Of a stretch of DNA of 64,000 nucleotides, positions 52,948 to 58,602 are shown one piece after another. Under the pieces are notes generated by a model. That model saw only the letters and a program-made list of their open reading frames with translations, did not search any database and was not told where the DNA came from. Each line of letters starts with the position of its first letter. The stretch's first letter is position 1. A program made the position numbers and the translations under genes. The stretch comes from Oscillospiraceae bacterium (lineage in GTDB: Bacteria; Bacillota; Clostridia; Oscillospirales; Oscillospiraceae), in contig JAFTGD010000024.1 in the NCBI GenBank assembly GCA_017458065.1, positions 1-64,000 of the forward strand, written 5' to 3'.

Positions 52948-53200
52948 CCGGCGAAATAAAACCGACTTTGCCTCAATGAAAGAAGCAGAGAGGCCCCTCC
53001 CGCGTGGGATATATCCACTTTCATACGACAATCCGAAGCAAATACGCAGTTCGTGCGCAAATTCGCCTCGGATTCGTTTGTTGTATTCAGTTTCTGCTGT
53101 TGGGAGAGGCAAGCCCCGCCCAACAGCATTCTGTTCATCGGCCTTTTGTTTTGAGACAGTCTCTTTTGAGTAGGAGTCCATCTCTTTTGGGATAACAAGG

Positions 53201-53659
53201 TCAGGTGTCAGAAGTCTTCTGCTCCCGAGCTTCCGAAGGATTTCGCAGGATGAGTGCCACGACAGCCCCCACAAAGAGGTTAATAAACGTCCACATGCAG
53301 GTATCTGCAACGGCAGAGACAAGGGACATCGTCTTCAGTATCGCATACTGAGAAAAGCAGAAGTACACTTCTGTAAGGAAAGCAACGACGGCTGCCGCCT
53401 TTGCGCCCTGGATCGTCGTGAAGAATTTGCCCCATTGGATTACGACCGCAATCAGGAAACCGTGTGCGAGATTCGCCAATACCATCAGCGGAACATTCAC
53501 AGGATCTCTGGAGATGAGAGTGATGGTCTCATCGGACAATTCGGTAAACTGTCCAAGAAGTTCGTGGAAAAAAGTGGCATAGATTGCGATGGTAACCGCA
53601 AGAACCGTGACCGTACCTGCAAATCCTGCGATGATGAATCGTTTTTTATCAGGCTTCAA
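53201..53659 (-). CDS. Hypothetical four-helix membrane protein
   Basis: 152 residues with a TTG start at 53659, preferred because AGGGAG lies 8 bp upstream (a GTG at 53668 abuts that site). Four hydrophobic segments: FIIAGFAGTVTVLAVTIAIY, VPLMVLANLAHGFLIAVVIQ, AAAVVAFLTEVYFCFSQYA and TFINLFVGAVVALIL. The pattern resembles DUF1761/YndM-like small membrane proteins; the function is unknown. It stands alone. Confidence 0.7.
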   Translation of the reverse strand: MKPDKKRFIIAGFAGTVTVLAVTIAIYATFFHELLGQFTELSDETITLISRDPVNVPLMVLANLAHGFLIAVVIQWGKFFTTIQGAKAAAVVAFLTEVYFCFSQYAILKTMSLVSAVADTCMWTFINLFVGAVVALILRNPSEAREQKTSDT

Positions 53660-53914
53660 TTTGTTCACTCCCTGTCGTCAACAAAGCCGGTTGGAAAGTG
53701 TTAGCGATTCATTTTGCGGTCATTGCGGAGGCAATTGCGGTGCCGATTGCGGTTATCAGCGCAGTGGTTTCCGTCGTTGCGCCGGAGATACCGTCCACTT
53801 CAATGGACTGTGCATCCAGAACGGCACCAAAGAAATCGGCGAGTTGGTCATCCGTGCTGATCATAACATCCCGGGAGCCCTCAGCGATGTCAATTGCGAA
53901 AATGATACCATCTT

Positions 53915-54316
53915 TTACCGTAACATTTCATGGTCATTTTTTAGCTGTGATGCGACCGCATCGTAAATTGCCTCCAGCACCTTCCACTCTTCGCCATCCG
54001 GATCAAACCGGAGCAGCGTGGATATGAGCGCGGTCTGAAAACTTTCAGGCCGGTCAGAGAACAGCCGCTTTACCTGCTCGGCGATTTCCGCCTCGCGGCG
54101 GTTGTTGCCGTACATATCCCCAGCGCCGGTCCTGAGCCAGACCTCATTTACTCCGAACTGAGAGCATATATCCCGGATCGTGCGGTCGCTTGGCTCCCGC
54201 TCCCCAGCTTCAAGCAGCGTGACAAACTGCCGGGTTAGCATGAGCCGCTCCGCAAATTTCTCCTGTGACATCCGAGGCACCTGCGCCTTTCGGACGGCCT
54301 TGATACGATCCTTCAT
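53915..54316 (-). CDS. XRE-family repressor of a decayed prophage-like region
   Basis: 133 residues from the ATG at 54316 (GAAAGGAGGTGAC upstream). HTH_3 domain: MSQEKFAERLMLTRQFVTLL and EAGEREPSDRTIRDICSQFG, then a helical C-terminus. It is divergent from three small phage-type genes, the usual immunity-region layout. GCAACTAAGTTGC at 54438-54450 in the divergent gap is a likely operator. Confidence 0.88.
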   Translation of the reverse strand: MKDRIKAVRKAQVPRMSQEKFAERLMLTRQFVTLLEAGEREPSDRTIRDICSQFGVNEVWLRTGAGDMYGNNRREAEIAEQVKRLFSDRPESFQTALISTLLRFDPDGEEWKVLEAIYDAVASQLKNDHEMLR

Positions 54317-54437
54317 CCGTGTCACCTCCTTTCGGACTGCGGCAAGAATACCACAAAAATGAAACGCAGTCAACAAAACGAGCACACGAAATGCGATTTA
54401 TATGTTGATATCCTTTGCAAAGAGCGTTAAGGTATAG

Positions 54438-54450
54438 GCAACTAAGTTGC
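54438..54450. promoter_or_regulatory. Probable XRE operator
   Basis: GCAACT-A-AGTTGC, a perfect 6-bp inverted repeat directly before the ribosome site of the gene at 54466. Confidence 0.55.
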
Positions 54451-54465
54451 AAAGGAGGCGGAAAT

Positions 54466-54633
54466 ATGAGCCAGAAGGATTGCGAGATGCTGGATAAGTT
54501 CCAGTCGCTTCCTCCGAATCTTCAGGATAAGTTCCTGACCATGGCGCAGGGCGCGTCTCTGGCGATGGACGAGCTGAAGGGATCGGAAACGGAGCGCGCA
54601 GCATGCGAAGTAAACGCATGGACATCTATCTGA
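54466..54633 (+). CDS. Small phage-type hypothetical protein
   Basis: 55 residues from the ATG at 54466 with AAAGGAGG 8 bp upstream. Acidic, helical: SQKDCEMLDKFQSLPPNLQD, then KFLTMAQGASLAMDELKG. It sits first on the rightward arm opposite the XRE repressor and resembles the short proteins that phages and conjugative elements carry at this place. No motif allows a function. Confidence 0.65.
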   Translation: MSQKDCEMLDKFQSLPPNLQDKFLTMAQGASLAMDELKGSETERAACEVNAWTSI

Positions 54634-54649
54634 CAGGAAGGAGGTAAGT

Positions 54650-54880
54650 ATGGCCGACGAGAAGAAGGTGACGTTGAGGGATCTGGAACGCATCGACCGC
54701 GAGTATCTGCTTTGTGCGGAAGTTGCGCCGATCCTCGGAGCAAAGGCGGACAATATCCACGCACAGGCGGTGGAGCGTCCGGAGCTCCTTGGCTTTCCGG
54801 TTACGGTGATCAAGAGCCGCATCAAAATTCCCAAGCGTCCGTTTCTCCGCTATATGCGGGAAGGAATCCGGGAAGCATAA
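54650..54880 (+). CDS. Small HTH protein (excisionase/Cro-like)
   Basis: 76 residues with a strong AAGGAGGTAAG site. LRDLERIDREYLLCAEVAPI and LLGFPVTVIKSRIKIPKRPF fit a winged HTH of the excisionase type (target reading, then KIPK wing). It lies 16 bp after the previous small gene. Confidence 0.7.
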   Translation: MADEKKVTLRDLERIDREYLLCAEVAPILGAKADNIHAQAVERPELLGFPVTVIKSRIKIPKRPFLRYMREGIREA

Positions 54881-54914
54881 CCACAATCAAAAAAGAAAGG
54901 AGGGACCACCCTCG

Positions 54915-55180
54915 ATGGCAAAGACAACACAGGTTGCGTTTGACGAATTGCAGGCAGACGCGGCGAAAACGGAGGAGCTGATCGTTGTAACGCAGCTTCC
55001 GGTTATCGAAGAGAGGCTCCGGGAAGTAAAGGAAAAGGTCGAGCTGGCCGTAACGGAGGCAAAAGGCATGGTCGCCACTGGCGACACGGTGTAGGCGGTT
55101 AAAAACCGCAGGGCCGAGCTCAACAAGCAGTTTGATCTGCTTGAATCGCAGCGCAAGGCAGTCAAGGAGCAGATCATGAA
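54915..55180 (+). pseudogene. DUF1351-like phage gene with an in-frame TAG and lost 3' end
   Basis: The ATG at 54915 follows AAAGGAGGG by 11 bp. It reads AKTTQVAFDELQADAAKTEE, ERLREVKEKVELAVTEAKGM, VATGDTV, then TAG at 55092-55094, then the continuing frame AVKNRRAELNKQFDLLESQR and KAVKEQIMKS, the coiled-coil N-terminal region of DUF1351-type phage proteins. The stop replaces a residue where Gln (CAG) would be expected. Downstream of about 55185 the reading no longer fits the family. Either decay, or the trace of a phage that reads TAG as an amino acid. Confidence 0.65.
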
Positions 55181-55239
55181 ATCAAGGGAAACAAGGCTTA
55201 TTCGTTGCGGGCAAGCAGAGTGGTGGAGGAAGGTGTGCA

Positions 55240-55377
55240 ATGAGAGTCCATTGTGGGGCTGTAGAATGCAAATACAACGGAAACAAAAACCGCTGCACAG
55301 CGAAAAGTATCGATCTATCTTGGCACAGTGTTATGACAGTTTGGATGGGCAGGCAGACCGGCTCTGCAAGGAGCTGA
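55240..55377 (+). CDS. Small cysteine-bearing phage-type protein
   Basis: 45 residues from the ATG at 55240 (GGAGGAAGGTGTGC upstream). MRVHCGAVECKYNGNKNRCT holds three cysteines in the spacing of small zinc-binding DUF1540-like proteins. The C-terminus is probably truncated (ends GRQTGSARS). It overlaps the next frame, so one of the two is damaged or they were joined by a deletion. Confidence 0.45.
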   Translation: MRVHCGAVECKYNGNKNRCTAKSIDLSWHSVMTVWMGRQTGSARS

Positions 55378-55743
55378 GTGAATATGGGCGGAGAGATGAT
55401 CTTTCCGCATCCATGCTGGACAAGGTCGACACGCTCGCCCATGCCGCGAAGAATCTCGATAAAGTCATCGAGAAATGCGAAGAGACCGGATACAGGGCGC
55501 TCCTATTGGGGGCACGGCAGCTATCGAGGCGACAGCTACGATGGCGGCATGCGTTCCATGGGACGCGGCAGGAATGCTCGAAGAGACGCCATGGGGCGGT
55601 ATTCCAGTGACGAGTATTCGCGCGAGGATGATGGCTATCTCCGCCGTGGAGACTTTTCTGAACAGCTCCGTTCTATGATGGCGGACGCTCCGGACGAGCG
55701 AACGAGACGTGAAATCGAGCGTCTCGCTGCCCGCGTGAACTGA
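55300..55743 (+). pseudogene. Frameshifted phage-type structural/hypothetical gene
   Basis: The first part reads EKYRSILAQCYDSLDGQADR, LCKELSEYGRRDDLSASMLD and KVDTLAHAAKNLDKVIEKCE; near 55497 the frame shifts by one base to GRSYWGHGSYRGDSYDGG, then GRGRNARRDAMGRYSSDEYS and LRSMMADAPDERTRREIERL. This two-part layout (helical start, G/Y/R-rich middle, helical end) is common in phages of Clostridia. The shift destroys the product. Its start cannot be fixed. Confidence 0.65.
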
Positions 55744-55857
55744 AAGCGCAGAGAAGGAAGCCTCCAAGAGGGGCGTCCTTCTTCCATTTCGGGGAGTAAC
55801 AGGGGGAGTAATACAACGGAATTCTGCGGAAATTGACGGCGTTTTATGCCGGAAACG

Positions 55858-55906
55858 AAAACCGCCGAGGAGCCCGATTCTGTGGGCTTTCTCAGCGGTT
55901 TTCTTT
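55858..55906 (+). terminator. Terminator at the left edge of the integrated element
   Basis: AAAACCGC/GCGGTTTT (55858-55865, 55895-55902) with inner GAGGAGCCC/GGGCTTTCTC pairing, followed by CTTT. It abuts the left attachment repeat. Confidence 0.8.
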
Positions 55907-55951
55907 GGTCCGAGTGACTGGATTTGAACCAGCGGCCTCTTGAACCCCATT
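55905..55951. other. Left attachment site (attL), copy of tRNA-Pro 3' half
   Basis: 47 bp identical to 62874-62920. It contains the 3' half of tRNA-Pro (anticodon loop to CCA) on the minus strand; identity stops inside the anticodon region, where the real tRNA continues at the right end. This is the displaced tRNA end left by a tyrosine-integrase insertion. Confidence 0.93.
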
Positions 55952-56064
55952 GGCCTCTTGACAGAATTTAACGCATTAAAAGTTCGTATAAATGGCATTA
56001 AATAGCAATAAACTAAACTTTTACATCCAAATAAGTTCGTTCAGTACATTGTTTTTCGCTCCAA

Positions 56065-56092
56065 TTCCAGTCAAAACTCCAGTCAAAAAACG
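56065..56092. other. Left arm-type integrase sites
   Basis: TTCCAGTCAAAACTCCAGTC and AAAAAACG: two CCAGTCA copies 13 bp apart, 114 bp inside attL. The right end carries the same pair, so these are probable arm sites for the integrase N-terminal domain. Confidence 0.7.
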
Positions 56093-56198
56093 CCATTTTT
56101 CCGAGTTGATTCAAGAGGCCAAATTGGAAATTACTATTACACAGTGCATCAGCGGCAGGTCGCTCCGACCGCTTCGGCTCAGCAGGCTCCGTCCTCTC

Positions 56199-56855
56199 AG
56201 GAATTGAATTCTTCGCAGGCTCAGAATTCAATTCCTTCGTTCCCGTCGCCCTGCTGGCCTCGCGACCTTCGCTCCGTTCCGGTGCTCCGCACCTCAATGA
56301 AGAAGCGGGAGAGGCAGCGGTAGCGCTCGCCCGGCAGCGTTCCAGCATCGTTCCGCCGGCCCCGGCACCGCTCCCTGCGGGAATTCATCCCCGTTCTCGT
56401 GCCTCGCCCGGGAATGAATTCCCTGCGGTCGCTCCATCAGGCCTCCGCGCTGTAGCGGGAATTCTGATTCCCTCGCCTGTGGCTCCGGAAACAGAATTCC
56501 CTTTCTGCGCTCCGGCCTTCGTGCCGGGGCTGGCTCCACTTCGCCGGGCGCCGCCGATCTTCGCTTCTTGTTCCGTTCCGGCTTCCTCCGACTTCGCTTT
56601 CGCAGGAATCTGATTCCGCTCCTCTGTCGCAGAATCAGATTCCTGCTTCTCGCTTTGTCTCCGGCTGCCTCCACTCTGTTTGCCGCTGCGCGGCATGAGA
56701 GCGGGGGGAGCATGCGGAAGGGCGCCCGCGGCATTCGGTCTGGCCCTCCGGCTGCTCCGTGCCCTTCGGTTCTTCTCCGGGCGCCCAAGCGCGGATCCGG
56801 CTTGACTCCGTCCGCTCAGGAATTTCATTCTCCGCAGGCTCCAAATGAAATTCCT
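56199..56855. other. Array of five stem-loops with covarying stems
   Basis: Inverted repeats: H1 56199-56212/56223-56236 (14 bp, perfect), H2 56379-56392/56410-56423 (1 mismatch), H3 56457-56471/56487-56501 (1 mismatch), H4 56602-56616/56632-56646 (15 bp, perfect), H5 56818-56829/56844-56855 (12 bp, perfect). Each arm is a variant of GGAAT-N-ATTCC. H1 and H5 share flanks and loop (CTCAGGAATT, CGCAGGCTC, ATTCCTTCG) but have different, still complementary stems. The surroundings (56140-57000) are C/T-rich and lack a credible gene. Function unknown: ornate RNA, replication origin or protein-binding array. Confidence 0.8.
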
Positions 56856-57004
56856 TCGCTCCCTTCCTCTTCACCTGGATCATCCGCGCGCAGCGCCCTG
56901 GACAAAACCTCGGCACACTGCGCCCCTCCGGGCTGGCCTCTGCAGGCGGGCTCCCGATTGAAACCGGCTTCTCACTTCAGAGAAGTCCCGTGCCGACAGT
57001 CGCC

Positions 57005-57033
57005 TTGCCAAACTGAGCCCCTTGTGGTATGAT
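57005..57033 (+). promoter_or_regulatory. Promoter of the type I toxin mRNA
   Basis: TTGCCA (57005-57010), 17-bp spacer, TGG-TATGAT extended -10 (57028-57033). The start is near 57040. The leader contains CCCTCC-GGAAA-GGAGGG (about 57115-57133), which can mask the ribosome site. Confidence 0.75.
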
Positions 57034-57140
57034 ATCGTCAAGCAAAGGCACAACCCGGTGCGGTCAGTCCTCTTACTTCCTCCCAGGAATGTTAGGAGGG
57101 CAGCTTCTTATGATCTCCCTCCGGAAAGGAGGGCTGCCCA

Positions 57141-57224
57141 ATGGTATCATATACTGAGCTCATTCAGCTTGGCATTTTAATCGTTGGAATCATCAGCCTG
57201 TTCATTCAGGCAAATAAGAAGTGA
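57141..57224 (+). CDS. Type I toxin, small hydrophobic holin-like peptide
   Basis: 27 residues, below usual gene-calling limits: MVSYTELIQLGILIVGIISL followed by FIQANKK. One transmembrane helix with a short polar head and a basic tail, the pattern of TxpA/BsrG-type and 'putative holin-like' toxins of Firmicutes that depolarise the membrane. AAGGAGG lies 8 bp upstream, inside a potential hairpin. A consensus promoter on the opposite strand fires into its 3' end, giving an antisense antitoxin RNA. It lies in the integrated element, so it may act as an addiction module. Confidence 0.82.
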   Translation: MVSYTELIQLGILIVGIISLFIQANKK

Positions 57225-57308
57225 CCGCCGGCACCCTGACAAAGTACGGCGATCACTTCAAAGCCATTTGTGAGGACTGACCGCTAAAAACCGGTTCAGT
57301 GCCTTTGT
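57225..57308 (-). ncRNA. Antisense antitoxin RNA (5' part), overlapping the toxin mRNA 3' end
   Basis: Its promoter on the minus strand is TTGACA (57338-57343), 17-bp spacer, TATAAT (57315-57320), a perfect consensus. Transcription would start near 57308 and run toward the toxin gene. The overlap region holds CCGCTAAAAACCGG-type and other short hairpins. The RNA 3' end cannot be placed exactly; it probably extends into or past the toxin gene. Confidence 0.7.
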
Positions 57309-57314
57309 GTTTAT

Positions 57315-57343
57315 ATTATACGAGATAAAACGGCTTTTGTCAA
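57315..57343 (-). promoter_or_regulatory. Consensus promoter of the antitoxin RNA
   Basis: Minus-strand TTGACA-N17-TATAAT (57338-57343 and 57315-57320), stronger than the toxin promoter, as expected when the antitoxin must be in excess. Confidence 0.88.
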
Positions 57344-57737
57344 TTTTGTTTTGGAAAACGGGATCACTATAGGCGAGAACCGCCACTCGCATTGAATAAG
57401 ACGATTCATTAAAAACACCCCTAATCCCTATTCCTGAATAATATCATACAGAAAGAGCATGTGCAAGCAATGAAATGAGTCTCAATAAACATATGTTTAT
57501 TGCCTCTGTATCTGCGTGACAGCACCGCAGAGTTTCCCCGCCTGATCGCCGGTCAGAACGGGTATTTCGGTCAGTAAGTTTGAGCCGATATTCCTGATAA
57601 AACAACCGTCCTTTCCGCTCCATTCCCGCTCTTTTCATCTGTCCTCTGCCATCCTGCTCTGTGTGCAGGTCGTGCAGGTCTTTGCGGGATATCTGCGTCA
57701 GTCGTGGCACTCATAACTGAAAATGGAACAGGAAAGC
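57344..57737. other. Gene-poor spacer with a 20-bp palindrome
   Basis: Contains CAATAAACATATGTTTATTG (57483-57502), a perfect palindrome that could be an operator or part of an origin. A minus-strand frame of 88 codons (57444-57710) exists, but its codon use and composition are unconvincing and it lacks a clear ribosome site. Confidence 0.5.
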
Positions 57738-57791
57738 AAAACACCGATCCACACAGGGACCGCCCTGCATGAGTCGGTGTTTTGTTTTTTT
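57738..57791. terminator. Bidirectional terminator
   Basis: Perfect stem AAAACACCGA/TCGGTGTTTT (57738-57747, 57774-57783) followed by GTTTTTTTG on the plus strand; on the minus strand it closes the repressor transcript. Confidence 0.85.
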
Positions 57792-57797
57792 GACTCC

Positions 57798-58232
57798 TTA
57801 TTCCTCCACGTCACGCCTGCTGATCCGGATCACCCCGGAACAGGCTTCGGCGGGGTACAGTTCACCCGCTGTGCGGCAGCGCTCGTACTCTACCCGGATG
57901 ATGGCTTCAACGGCTCGCCGGCCGTATTCATCCAGCCGGGCATACTTCAGCGCATGCTCAGTCAGATCGTCCTCAACCTGGAACAGACCATCGGTGATCT
58001 GTTGCTCTTCGGTCATACGATACGGCGTTTTGTCATCGGAAGAGCCCATCACATAGTCGATTCTCCGGTCAAAAAGCGCGCAGATGCTGTCCACCATCTC
58101 AAAGTTCGGACTTCTCTTCCCAGTCTCCCACATGGCGACCGTACCGCCTGCGACGCCGAGCTTCTCAGCCAGCTGCGCCTGAGTCATTCCATGCTCTTTC
58201 CTGAGCTGCTTTAATCTTTCCTGAAAAGTCAT
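57798..58232 (-). CDS. XRE-family repressor of the integrated element
   Basis: 144 residues from the ATG at 58232 (GAGGTG upstream; a GTG two codons earlier is possible). HTH_3: FQERLKQLRKEHGMTQAQLA, EKLGVAGGTVAMWETGKRSP. The C-terminal part (about 70-144) is acidic and helical, without the S24 peptidase residues of LexA/CI-type self-cleaving repressors, so induction must work some other way, for example through a helper-phage protein as in satellite islands. It is divergent from the excisionase-like gene. Confidence 0.9.
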   Translation of the reverse strand: MTFQERLKQLRKEHGMTQAQLAEKLGVAGGTVAMWETGKRSPNFEMVDSICALFDRRIDYVMGSSDDKTPYRMTEEQQITDGLFQVEDDLTEHALKYARLDEYGRRAVEAIIRVEYERCRTAGELYPAEACSGVIRISRRDVEE

Positions 58233-58261
58233 ACTCACACCTCGTTGAATTAAGTGAGTAA

Positions 58262-58290
58262 AATATAACAGAAACGAGAAGTAATGTCAA
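58262..58290 (-). promoter_or_regulatory. Repressor promoter
   Basis: Minus-strand TTGACA (58285-58290), 17-bp spacer, TATATT (58262-58267). The -10 region reads CTGTTATATT, the same ten bases as in the opposing promoter. Confidence 0.82.
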
Positions 58291-58351
58291 GCATAAAAAT
58301 AAAATGTTTTGCAATCCGTTATAATAATAAACAATCTGATAAAATTTCTTC

Positions 58352-58380
58352 TTGACAAAACTCACAAACTGTTATATTAT
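58352..58380 (+). promoter_or_regulatory. Rightward promoter of the excisionase-primase operon
   Basis: TTGACA (58352-58357), 17-bp spacer, TATTAT (58375-58380), again inside CTGTTATATT. The shared block in both divergent promoters is the likely repressor operator. Confidence 0.82.
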
Positions 58381-58416
58381 GACGGCGTCAATCTCACGAA
58401 AGGAGAGAATCCGCAG

Positions 58417-58602
58417 ATGGAAAAAACCACCCTCAGCGTTCAGGAACTGGCGATTCAGCTGGGCATCAGCCTGCCAAAAGCCTATGAGCTGGTCAAACAG
58501 CCTGGCTTCCCGGTTCTCCGCATCGGAGCCAGAATCCTGATCCCCAAAGACAGCCTGATGAACTGGCTGCACACACAGGCGAAAGGAGAAACCAATCCGT
58601 GA
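58417..58602 (+). CDS. Excisionase/AlpA-like HTH protein
   Basis: 61 residues from the ATG at 58417 (AAAGGAGAG upstream). HTH_17 pattern: LSVQELAIQLGISLPKAYEL, VKQPGFPVLRIGARILIPKD, SLMNWL. It is expected to bend DNA at the attachment sites or to switch on the element. Its last 4 bp overlap the GTG of the primase gene, so the two are translationally coupled. Confidence 0.88.
   Translation: MEKTTLSVQELAIQLGISLPKAYELVKQPGFPVLRIGARILIPKDSLMNWLHTQAKGETNP

Noticed and set aside
53915-55905. Intact prophage
   Set aside because: Only a repressor and a few small genes remain, two of them broken, with no structural, lysis or integrase genes.
56294-56788. 164-codon minus-strand open frame in the hairpin array (and its overlapping neighbours)
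   Set aside because: R/P/A-rich low-complexity product, several overlapping frames equally open, no ribosome site; the inverted repeats explain the sequence better.
57444-57710. 88-codon minus-strand gene in the element
   Set aside because: No convincing ribosome site, odd composition, and it spans a perfect palindrome; left as uncertain spacer.
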